Below are positions 56,101 through 64,000 of a stretch of DNA of 64,000 nucleotides, in pieces. Source of the DNA: Salvelinus alpinus. Lineage: Eukaryota > Chordata > Actinopteri > Salmoniformes > Salmonidae. The stretch's first letter is position 1; each line of letters begins with the position of its first letter. Under the pieces are notes generated by a model. It saw only the letters and a list, made by a program, of their open reading frames with translations, did no database searches and had not been told where the DNA came from. The DNA lies in contig NC_092091.1 of NCBI RefSeq assembly GCF_045679555.1, positions 83,073,953 through 83,137,952 on the forward strand, written 5' to 3'. The translations under genes were made by a program, and so were the position numbers.

Positions 56101-58841
56101 AACGACTTTAGGCTAAGTAGGAATGATGTAAACCTGATTTAAACAAATATTTTACTAAAGTAAGTAAAAATGAAACAGTCTGCTGAGGTACATAGTGCAG
56201 AAATGTTTAAATTGATGCCAGAGCATGTAGGTACTTAGGTCATCATCCACTTTAATGGGTTCGTTTTCTGACTGGAGTCTAACTCCAAGTCTACGCCCCA
56301 GACAGCACTCAGCGACTCGCACAACAAGTCAGTCATTGTGTCAGCAACCAATGACGGAATATAAAAAGGCGAAGAATAACAAGGAGTTAAAAAATAAAAA
56401 TATGTTTAGGATGGTACAGTAGGCTGGCTACTTTAGACACTTTGAGGGAATGCTCACACACCGTTGTCTGTCTGCTTACCTGGCTGGACCACACTCCTTT
56501 CCAAAGAGAAAACTTCAGAAATAATGAAATAAATACCTAACTTTTTACATCTTACATGCTTTTGGTCTGGTGTGTTTTCCCCCCCACCTTGTCCAACTAA
56601 CTACAGGCTATAAACTGTCTGCCTAACCTTTTTGCCTAACTCAATCAATCAAATTTATTTATAAAGCCCTTCTTACATCAGCTGATATCACAAAGTGCTG
56701 TACAGAGACCCAGCCTAAAACCCCAAACAGCAAGCAATGCAGGTGTAGAAGCACGGTGGCTAGGAAAAACTCCCTAGAAAGGCCAAAACCTAGGAAGAAA
56801 CCTAGAGAGGAACCAGGCTATGAGGGGTGGCCAGTCCTCTTCTGGCTGTGCCGGGTGGAGATTATAACAGAACATGGCCAAGATGTTCAAATGTCCATAG
56901 ATGACCAGCAGGGTCAAATAATAATAATCACAGTGGAATCACAACTGCAATCAACGTATGTTTACAACTTCCAAACAGTACACTTGTGGACTTTTTATGT
57001 ACTACAGTGGACAGCCACAAGAGGGCGATGTCTACTGGCAGACAGGCCTTACATATCCGCTTTCTGAGTTTCCTAGCAACCACACCAAAGCTGTGAGTGA
57101 CTGTAGTACTGTGGATGAAGGTGTGGAAAATAATGTACATCTCCCCAAATGAATATCACACCTGGAAACTGGTGTGGGCTGTGTATGTCAAGTGAATGTA
57201 AAAAATCTAAGTGTAATACTTCACTATTCCCCTCTTAGCTTTATTATCAACAACTAGTGCCAAAGCTGAAAGCTGTCCCACTTCTATTCTTATTTTACTG
57301 TGTGTGTATTCAGGTTGTATATAAAAAAGGTACATGTATGTATGTATGTATGTATGTATGTATGTATGTATGTATGTAGGTATGTATGTATGTAAAAAGT
57401 TTGGACACACTGACTCATTCAAGGGTTTTCATTTATTTGTATTATTTTATACATTGTAGAATAATAGTGACGACATCAAAACTATGAAATAACACATTTG
57501 GAATCATGTAGTAACTAAAAAAGTGTTAAACAAAACAAAATATATTTGAGAATTCTTCAAAGTAGCCACCCTTAACCTTGATGACAGCTTAGCACACTCT
57601 TTGTTGAACACTTTTTTAGTTACTACATGATTCCATGTGTGTTATTACATAGTTGTGATGTCTTCACTATTATTCTACAATGTAGATAATAGTACAAATA
57701 AAGAAAAACAAGTAGGTGTGTCACAACTTTTGACTGGTACTGAATGTATACATACCACTAGAACATTCAGGTTGGGTAGGTATATGGTATATGTAGGCCT
57801 GTGTGTACATCCCTCTCACCTGTCTCCACCATCTCAGTCTCCACCTCCTGTTCTTCCCCCACGTCCTGCATCAGGTAGGTCCCGTCATCGTAGACCAGAA
57901 CCTGGGCAGAGAAACACTGCTCCATCCCCCTGCCTGGGACCTCCTCCACGATCACTGCTGGGTACTCCTCCTCTTCATCCAGCTCCCCGTCTGTCTCTTC
58001 TTCCACCATGTCTCCCTCCACCTCTACCTCACCATCTTCCTCCTCACACTCCTCCACCTCACACTCTCCCTCCTGAAGAACAGGGGGGAGGGAGTAGGAC
58101 AAAGAGGAACAGAGATGGAGAGAGCGACGAGGATAGAAAAACAGAAGGGGAGAAGAGGAGCTTGGTTTAGAAAACAGAACACTTTCTCTCCTGCTATACA
58201 GTCCTCAAAGTATAGGAGACGTGTAAAGGAAGCAGCCAGTGTAGGTAACATTATGTATCGCAGCCCTGATCATGTCCTTTCTTAAAAAGCAAGGAAAGGA
58301 AGCCAGTGAGTATGAATATTGGAGAGCAGCACCTGTCTAGTCCTGTCTTTAAGGAAAGGAGACGTGTAAAGGAAGCCAGTGAGTATGAATATTGGAGAGC
58401 AGCACCTATCTAGTCCTGTCTTTAAGGAAAGGAGACGAGTAAAGGAAGCCAGTGAGTATGAATATTGGAGAGCAGCACCTATCTAGTCCTGTCTTTAAGG
58501 AAAGGAGACGTGTAAAGGAAGCCAGTCTAGGTCCTAGGTGATTTCACTGCTCATAATTCAACATTACATATGAGTCATTTAGCAGACGCTCTTATCCAGA
58601 GAGACTAACAGTTAGTGAATTCATCTTCAGATAGCTAGGTGGGACAACCACATCTCAGTCATAGTCAGTACATGTTTCCTCATTAAAGTAGTTATCAGTA
58701 AAGTCAAGTGCGAGCGTTAGTTCATTAAAGGTGTTTGTTACTCAGTCCAACCCTCTCACCACTCACCTGATGAGGGTCCTCCACGGCGGTGACATACTCA
58801 ACCACCGCCCCTCCACTGTCAACGAGCACCACCGAGGTCAT
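44139..58841 (-). CDS. elf2: ETS transcription factor Elf2 (NERF), long isoform
   Basis: Ten coding exons, in transcript order: 58,841-58,767; 58,072-57,820; 52,657-52,532; 52,315-52,127; 48,125-48,042; 47,691-47,499; 46,248-45,853; 45,695-45,521; 44,944-44,702; 44,486-44,139 (stop). All junctions are GT-AG with continuous phase, giving 693 residues. The N-terminus '[16 protein letters not shown]' parallels mammalian NERF-2. An acidic activation region follows ('[15 protein letters not shown]', '[16 protein letters not shown]'), then '[20 protein letters not shown]', a basic segment (about 212-240) and the ETS domain at about 247-328. The recognition helix 'MGRALRYYYQRG' has R304 and R307 intact. 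The C-terminal half is Ser/Thr/Gln-rich. Family knowledge: nuclear activator binding GGAA/T sites in haematopoietic and other genes. The last acceptor (AAG before 44,486) is weak. Three introns carry unusual minisatellites, two of which copy splice sites. Confidence 0.93.
44945..45310. repeat. About 72-bp repeat carrying the exon 9 acceptor (elf2 intron)
   Basis: 'gatcacaacctggagagaag', the complement of the acceptor and first bases of the exon at 44,944, recurs at 45,010, 45,079 and 45,151. A diverged 'gattacaacctagagaag' is at 45,221 and a decayed copy at 45,301. Copies are spaced 69-80 bp. Each includes a poly(G) run of 7-13 and 'acacattctagatctataca'. Confidence 0.93.
45853..47691 (-). 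CDS. elf2: elf2 exons encoding the ETS DNA-binding domain
   Basis: The ETS domain is split between 47,691-47,499 ('[16 protein letters not shown]' through '[14 protein letters not shown]') and 46,248-45,853 (from '[20 protein letters not shown]'). The interruption falls inside the codon for the second recognition-helix arginine. The intron between them is 1,250 bp and mostly a 20-bp polypyrimidine minisatellite when read in the sense of the gene. Confidence 0.93.
46255..47292. repeat. 20-bp purine/pyrimidine minisatellite, about 52 copies (elf2 intron)
   Basis: Unit AGAGGGGATAGGGAGAGAGG on the plus strand; the gene-sense strand is pure C/T with one A per unit. It ends within 10 bp of the acceptor of the second ETS exon. 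A minus-strand frame of over 500 residues rich in Ser/Pro/Leu spans it, because only pyrimidine-rich codons occur; I reject that as a protein. Confidence 0.97.
47721..47912. repeat. 48-bp repeat, 4 copies (elf2 intron)
   Basis: Unit core 'aacagggagacaatatttat', then 'ccctctctctaagttcacag' and 'gcttaaac'. It lies 30 bp upstream (in gene sense) of the acceptor of the first ETS exon but does not include that acceptor. Confidence 0.95.
48232..48775. repeat. 54-bp minisatellite, about 10 copies (elf2 intron)
   Basis: Unit core 'agatacagccagtctgacaa', then 'gtcagtcctatttaccatca' and 'acatcctgtctaca'. One copy lacks 'ccat'. The open minus frame over it is an artefact of the length. Confidence 0.96.
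48838..49965. repeat. 19-bp minisatellite, about 59 copies (elf2 intron)
   Basis: Unit AATCAACCGCCGGTATCTT, with 'acagcc' and 'accgcc' variants. 'acagcc' forms concentrate at both ends. Copies are otherwise almost perfect and free of indels. Confidence 0.97.
50030..52126. repeat. 73/76-bp minisatellite made of elf2 exon plus donor, about 27 copies
   Basis: The unit is the complement of the last part of the elf2 exon at 52,127-52,315 together with its GT donor: 'ctaacctttcttcttcctga', then 'caggttggtgg', then 'acaggctctggttcctctag' and 'gagggtgaccatgtcctcat'. Units with 'gacccccatg' are 76 bp, those with 'gaccatg' 73 bp. The array abuts the real exon end. An assembly gap interrupts it. Confidence 0.96.
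50338..50437. other. Assembly gap, 100 Ns
   Basis: Exactly 100 Ns, a conventional placeholder for a gap of unknown length, in the middle of the 73/76-bp array. The real copy number is therefore unknown. Confidence 0.98.
53100..54280. other. elf2 intron, with a near-complete family A palindrome
   Basis: At 53,412-53,523 the arms 'atggcaccctattccc' and 'gatagagtgccatttggg' flank 'gtgcactacttttgacca' and its complement, a well-preserved foldback element. The remainder is non-coding intron with a CA-rich patch near 53,725. Confidence 0.65.
55461..55518 (-). CDS. elf2: Alternative first coding exon of elf2 (NERF-1 type)
   Basis: Encodes '[19 protein letters not shown]' plus one base, then a GTAAC donor. 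It is phase-compatible with the exon at 52,657-52,532, where the joined sequence continues 'VEASVHYQQ'. This matches the start of the mammalian NERF-1 isoform, which lacks the acidic N-terminal activation region. The predicted short protein is 603 residues. The surrounding DNA (about 54,280-55,700) is richer in CpG than the rest of the gene, as expected for a separate promoter. Confidence 0.9.
55519..55720 (-). promoter_or_regulatory. elf2: Putative promoter/5' leader of elf2 short isoform
   Basis: Immediately upstream (gene sense) of the NERF-1-type ATG. It contains two 'acaggaaat' ETS-core motifs (55,598 and 55,674), a 'ccttccg' (CGGAAGG on the minus strand, 55,659), and 'aaagatggtgg' at 55,698. 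There is no TATA box. The start site is not determinable by eye. Confidence 0.35.
56641..56940. mobile_element. Dispersed repeat in elf2 intron
   Basis: 'aaagcccttcttacatcagc', 'aaaccccaaacagcaagcaa', 'ggaaaaactccctagaaagg' and 'ggtggagattataacagaac' belong to one of the commonest salmonid interspersed repeats (from memory). The short open frame over it is part of the repeat, not a gene. Confidence 0.75.
57328..57392. repeat. (TGTA)n microsatellite
   Basis: About 15 'atgt' units with one 'agg' interruption, abutting the MITE to the right. Confidence 0.95.
57395..57750. mobile_element. Tc1-derived MITE with long inverted ends
   Basis: The left arm ('tttggacacactgactcatt', 'tacattgtagaataatagtg', 'catgtagtaactaaaaaagtg') and right arm ('cacttttttagttactacatg', 'ctattattctacaatgtaga', 'gtgtcacaacttttgactgg') are inverted copies. 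They flank only about 80 bp of interior. The transposase region is missing, so this is a non-autonomous deletion derivative. Confidence 0.85.
58290..58530. repeat. 73-bp repeat, about 3.3 copies (elf2 intron)
   Basis: 'agccagtgagtatgaatatt' recurs at 58,301, 58,374 and 58,447, each followed by 'ggagagcagcacct' and 'tctagtcctgtctttaagga'. Confidence 0.93.
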
Positions 58842-58964
58842 GACGCATGCCCCTCCACGCTCAATCCAGCCCCAGCCTACTCACTGCTGCCTCCTGGCCA
58901 CACCTCGCTCTGCTGCCCCACGCTGGTGGCCTCCGGTACTGCAGCCAGGCCACAGCTCAGACCA
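58842..58964 (-). other. elf2: elf2 5' untranslated exon sequence
   Basis: Upstream of the long-isoform ATG the gene-sense strand runs back to a good acceptor, 'ctgtctcttcctcag', ending at 58,965. The first 123 nt of this exon are therefore probably 5' UTR. A still earlier non-coding exon and the long-isoform promoter would lie at higher coordinates, possibly outside the window. Confidence 0.55.
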
Positions 58965-59289
58965 CTGAGGAAGAGACAGAAGTTATTTCAACTTTATAAA
59001 GCCAGTCGTTGAGAGCAAATTGTCTTTGGCATGGACAGGCCTACATGATGGTAAGAGAGACCTGTGGTCTAGAGAAACATCTAGTTGCTGCTCTCTTCCC
59101 CTCTATCCCACTGAGCCAGTACCAGGTTTCATACCTCTAAGGGCCTGTCCCCTCTCCCTCCCTCCTTCATATCTCTAAGGGCCAATGGTTGCTAAGGGCA
59201 CAAGGTCCTCATTTCCTGCTCAGAGGAAGAATGATTGGACTTTGAGAGCAGGAAATACAGACTGGACACACATTTCACTTGCTCTCTTA

Positions 59290-59412
59290 CACACACACAC
59301 ACACATTTTACTTTCTCTCCTGCACACACTACACATCACACACACACTACACATCACTGATCACACACACACTACACATGTCACACACACTTTTCACTTT
59401 CTCTCCCACACA
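59290..59412. repeat. CA-rich irregular repeat
   Basis: Clusters of 'cacacaca' and 'cactacacatcac' of no fixed period. Confidence 0.85.
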
Positions 59413-59454
59413 CAACAGCAGAGCTCTAGGAGGCAGAATTCTAGAAAGCAGATC

Positions 59455-60115
59455 ATTGACAAAACATAATGACTGTTCCCTCCTCCGATTGACACGGGAC
59501 AGGTCAATACCAAAACATAATGACTGTTCCCTCCTCCGATTGACACGGGACAGGTCAATACCAAAACATAATGACTGTTCCCTCCTCCGATTGACACGGG
59601 ACAGGTCAATACCAAAACATAATGACTGTTCCCTCCTCCGATTGACACGGGACAGGTCAATACCAAACCATAATGACTGTTCCCTCCTCCGATTGACACG
59701 GGACAGGTCAATACCAAACCATAATGACTGTTCCCTCCTCCGATTGACACGGGACAGGTCAATACCAAAACATAATGACTGTTCCCTCCTCCGATTGATA
59801 CGGGACAGGTCAATACCAAACCATAATGACTGTTCCCTCCTCCGATTGACACGGGACAGGTCAATACCAAACCATAATGACTGTTCCTTCCTCCGATTGA
59901 CACGGGACAGGTCAATACCAAAACATAATGACTGTTCCCTCCTCCGATTGACACGGGACAGGTCAATACCAAAACATAATGACTGTTCCCTCCTCCGATT
60001 GATACGGGACAGGTCAATACCAAAACATAATGACTGTTCCCTCCTCTGATACAGGACAGGTCAATACCAAAACATAATGACTGTTCCCTCCTCCGTTTGA
60101 TACGGGACAGGTCCC
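59455..60115. repeat. 51-bp minisatellite, about 13 copies
   Basis: Unit core 'ataatgactgttccctcctc', then 'cgattgacacgggacaggtc' and 'aataccaaaac'. The last units are truncated or diverged. The 17-residue periodic frames on both strands are artefacts. Confidence 0.96.
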
Positions 60116-60317
60116 AGCTAAGTCCCAGCTCAGTGCTATCTAGGACAGAACTCAACACACACCATTCTCAAATAAGAGTCTCTCCTCTCATTTCTTAGAG
60201 ACCATGGCCAATTAATCCCACTAACAATGTCTCTCTATCCTATAATTAACTTGCTCTCTCTTTTAGCCTAATTGTCACTTACTCGTGGTATTTTGGTTTA
60301 ATCTAGTAACTACCCAT

Positions 60318-63300
60318 TCCCTACTGTAATGTAGTTGTATTATTACTGGGACAGGCTGGTGTTCCCTACTGTAATGTAGTTGTATTATTACTGAGACAGG
60401 CTGGTGTTCCCTACTGTAATGTAGTTGTATTATTACTGGGACAGGCTGGTGATCCCTACTGTAATGTAGTTGTATTATTACTGGGACAGGCTGGTGTCTC
60501 CTACTGTAATGTAGTTGTATTATTACTGAGACAGGCTGGTGTCTCCTACTGTAATGTAGTTGTATTATTACTGAGACAGGCTGGTGTCTCCTACTGTAAT
60601 GTAGTTGTATTATTACTGGGACAGGCTGGTGTTTCCTACTGTAATGTAGTTGTATTATTACTGGGACAGGCTGGTGTTTCCTACTGTAATGTAGTTGTAT
60701 TATTACTGGGACAGGCTGGTGTTCCCTACTGTAATGTAGTTGTATTATTACTGAGACAGGCTGGTGTTCCCTACTGTAATGTAGTTGTATTATTACTGAG
60801 ACAGGCTGGTGTCTCCTACTGTAATGTAGTTGTATTATTACTGGGACAGGCTGGTGTTCCCTACTGTAATGTAGTTGTATTATTACTGGGACAGGCTGGT
60901 GTTCCCTACTGTAATGTAGTTGTATTATTACTGGGACAGGCTGGTGTTCCCTACTGTAATGTAGTTGTATTATTACTGGGACAGGCTGGTGTTCCCTACT
61001 GTAATGTAGTTGTATTATTACTGGGACAGGCTGGTGTTCCCTACTGTAATGTAGTTGTATTATTACTGGGACAGGCTGGTGTTCCCTACTGTAATGTAGT
61101 TGTATTATTACTGGGACAGGCTGGTGTTCCCTACTGTAATGTAGTTGTATTATTACTGAGACAGGCTGGTGTTTCCTACTGTAATGTAGTTGTATTATTA
61201 CTGGGACAGGCTGGTGTTCCCTACTGTAATGTAGTTGTATTATTACTGGGACAGGCTGGTGTTCCCTACTGTAATGTAGTTGTATTATTACTGGGACAGG
61301 CTGGTGTTCCCTACTGTAATGTAGTTGTATTATTACTGGGACAGGCTGGTGTCCCCTACTGTAATGTAGTTGTATTATTACTGGGACAGGCTGGTGTCTC
61401 CTACTGTAATGTAGTTGTATTATTACTGGGACAGGCTGGTGTTCCCTACTGTAATGTAGTTGTATTATTACTGGGACAGGCTGGTGTTCCCTACTGTAAT
61501 GTAGTTGTATTATTACTGGGACAGGCTGGTGTTCCCTACTGTAATGTAGTTGTATTATTACTGGGACAGGCTGGTGTTCCCTACTGTAATGTAGTTGTAT
61601 TATTACTGGGACAGGCTGGTGTTCCCTACTGTAATGTAGTTGTATTATTACTGGGACAGGCTGGTGTTCCCTACTGTAATGTAGTTGTATTATTACTGGG
61701 ACAGGCTGGTGTTCCCTACTGTAATGTAGTTGTATTATTACTGGGACAGGCTGGTGTTTCCTACTGTAATGTAGTTGTATTATTACTGAGACAGGCTGGT
61801 GTTTCCTACTGTAATGTAGTTGTATTATTACTGAGACAGGCTGGTGTTCCCTACTGTAATGTAGTTGTATTATTACTGAGACAGGCTGGTGTCCCCTACT
61901 GTAATGTAGTTGTATTATTACTGAGACAGGCTGGTGTTTCCTACTGTAATGTAGTTGTATTATTACTGAGACAGGCTGGTGTTTCCTACTGTAATGTAGT
62001 TGTATTATTACTGGGACAGGCTGGTGTTTCCTACTGTAATGTAGTTGTATTATTACTGGGACAGGCTGGTGTTTCCTACTGTAATGTAGTTGTATTATTA
62101 CTGGGACAGGCTGGTGTTTCCTACTGTAATGTAGTTGTATTATTACTGGGACAGGCTGGTGTTTCCTACTGTAATGTAGTTGTATTATTACTGGGACAGG
62201 CTGGTGTTTCCTACTGTAATGTAGTTGTATTATTACTGGGACAGGCTGGTGTTTCCTACTGTAATGTAGTTGTATTATTACTGGGACAGGCTGGTGTTTC
62301 CTACTGTAATGTTGTTGTATTATTACTGGGACAGGCTGGTGTTTCCTACTGTAATGTAGTTGTATTATTACTGGGACAGGCTGGTGTTTCCTACTGTAAT
62401 GTAGTTGTATTATTACTGAGACAGGCTGGTGTATCCTACTGTAATGTAGTTGTATTATTACTGAGACAGGCTGGTGTTCCCTACTGTAATGTAGTTGTAT
62501 TATTACTGGGACAGGCTGGTGTTTCCTACTGTAATGTAGTTGTATTATTACTGGGACAGGCTGGTGTTTCCTACTGTAATGTAGTTGTATTATTACTGGG
62601 ACAGGCTGGTGTTTCCTACCGTAATGTAGTTGTATTATTACTGAGACAGGCTGGTGTTTCCTACCGTAATGTCGTTGTATTATTACTGGGACAGGCTGGT
62701 GTTTCCTACTGTAATGTAGTTGTATTATTACTTAGACAGGCTGGTGTCTCCTACTGTAATGTAGTTGTATTATTACTGGGGCAGGCTGGTGTTTCCTACT
62801 GTAATGTAGTTGCATTATTACTGGGACAGGCTGGTGTTTCCTACTGTAATGTAGTTGTATTATTACTGGGACAGGCTGGTGTTTCCTACTGTAATGTAGT
62901 TGTATTATTACTGGGACAGGCTGGTGTTTCCTACTGTAATGTAGTTGTATTATTACTGGGACAGGCTGGTGTTTCCTACTGTAATGTAGTTGTATTATTA
63001 CTGGGACAGGCTGGTGTTTCCTACTGTAATGTAGTTGCATTATTACTGGGACAGGCTGGTGTTTCCTACTGTAATGTAGTTGTATTATTACTGGGACAGG
63101 CTGGTGTTTCCTACTGTAATGTAGTTGTATTATTACTGGGACAGGCTGGTGTTTCCTACTGTAATGTAGTTGTATTATTACTGGGACAGGCTGGTGTTTC
63201 CTACTGTAATGTAGTTGTATTATTACTGGGACAGGCTGGTGTTTCCTACTGTAATGTAGTTGTATTATTACTGGGACAGGCTGGTGTTTCCTACTGTAAT

Positions 63301-64000
63301 GTAGTTGTATTATTACTGGGACAGGCTGGTGTTTCCTACTGTAATGTAGTTGTATTATTACTGGGACAGGCTGGTGTTTCCTACTGTAATGTAGTTGTAT
63401 TATTACTGGGACAGGCTGGTGTTTCCTACTGTAATGTAGTTGTATTATTACTGGGACAGGCTGGTGTTTCCTACTGTAATGTAGTTGTATTATTACTGGG
63501 ACAGGCTGGTGTTTCCTACTGTAATGTAGTTGTATTATTACTGAGACAGGCTGGTGTTTCCTACTGTAATGTAGTTGTATTATTACTGAGACAGGCTGGT
63601 GTTTCCTACTGTAATGTAGTTGTATTATTACTGAGACAGGCTGGTGTTTCCTACTGTAATGTAGTTGTATTATTACTGGGACAGGCTGGTGTTTCCTACT
63701 GTAATGTAGTTGTATTATTACTGAGACAGGCTGGTGTTTCCTACTGTAATGTAGTTGTATTATTACTGGGACAGGCTGGTGTTTCCTACTGTAATGTAGT
63801 TGTATTATTACTGAGACAGGCTGGTGTTCCCTACTGTAATGTAGTTGTATTATTACTGAGACAGGCTGGTGTATCCTACTGTAATGTAGTTGTATTATTA
63901 CTGAGACAGGCTGGTGTTTCCTACTGTAATGTAGTTGTATTATTACTGGGACAGGCTGGTGTTTCCTACTGTAATGTAGTTGTATTATTACTGGGACAGG
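60318..64000. repeat. 45-bp minisatellite, about 82 copies, running off the window
   Basis: Unit core 'actgtaatgtagttgtatta', then 'ttactgggacaggctggtgttccct'-type sequence. Every copy appears to be exactly 45 bp. Variation is confined mainly to 'ggg/gag' and 'ttcc/tttc/tctc' positions. The array has no right boundary here. Confidence 0.97.

Noticed and set aside
56756-57067. Small gene encoding a basic N-terminus ('[15 protein letters not shown]')
   Set aside because: The frame lies within a very common dispersed repeat; the same frame would occur at thousands of loci.
57637-58285. Plus-strand frames of 160-177 residues opposite the acidic elf2 exon
   Set aside because: Antisense of a Glu-rich exon gives Pro/Leu/Ser-rich frames; no independent evidence.
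59279-60158. Frames of about 255 residues on both strands
   Set aside because: The 51-bp array keeps both strands open; the 17-residue repeats have no known counterpart and no promoter or splice context.

Overview
The window is eukaryotic nuclear DNA from a teleost, almost certainly a salmonid (trout, salmon or charr). The evidence is two split genes with vertebrate exon structures and a dense set of dispersed elements that I recognise as salmonid: several Tc1-like transposon remnants, palindromic MITE-like elements and a LINE fragment. There is nothing prokaryotic: no operons, rRNA or CRISPR. By rough addition of the array lengths, about half of the 64 kb is tandem minisatellite DNA.

Layout. 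Positions 1-19,100 hold tandem arrays (units of 27, 26, 18, 29, 24, 45, 35 and 64 bp) with transposon debris between them. One unidentified coding exon lies at 19,760-20,093 (+). Positions 20,100-36,080 are again arrays (49, 23, 22 and 28 bp units) and Tc1 pieces. The nocturnin gene (noct, +) spans about 36,645-42,320: TATA box, a tiny first coding exon, a 3.2 kb intron loaded with minisatellites, and three further coding exons. The ETS transcription factor gene elf2 (-) runs from about 58,964 down to beyond 44,139, with ten coding exons for the long form and an alternative first exon at 55,461-55,518. A 45-bp array fills 60,318 to the end. noct and elf2 converge tail to tail; as I recall, NOCT and ELF2 are also neighbours on human 4q31.

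The most unusual structure is in elf2. One intron contains about 27 tandem copies of the end of the preceding coding exon, each with its 5' splice donor. Another intron carries five extra copies of the next exon's 3' splice acceptor. A third intron, between the two ETS-domain exons, ends in about 1 kb of pure polypyrimidine minisatellite abutting the acceptor. Elsewhere several minisatellites have clearly grown from segments inside dispersed transposable elements, which suggests a general route for array birth in this genome.

Limits: splice sites were placed by eye from consensus, frame continuity and remembered family sequence. No alignment or expression data were available. There is an assembly gap of 100 Ns at 50,338-50,437.
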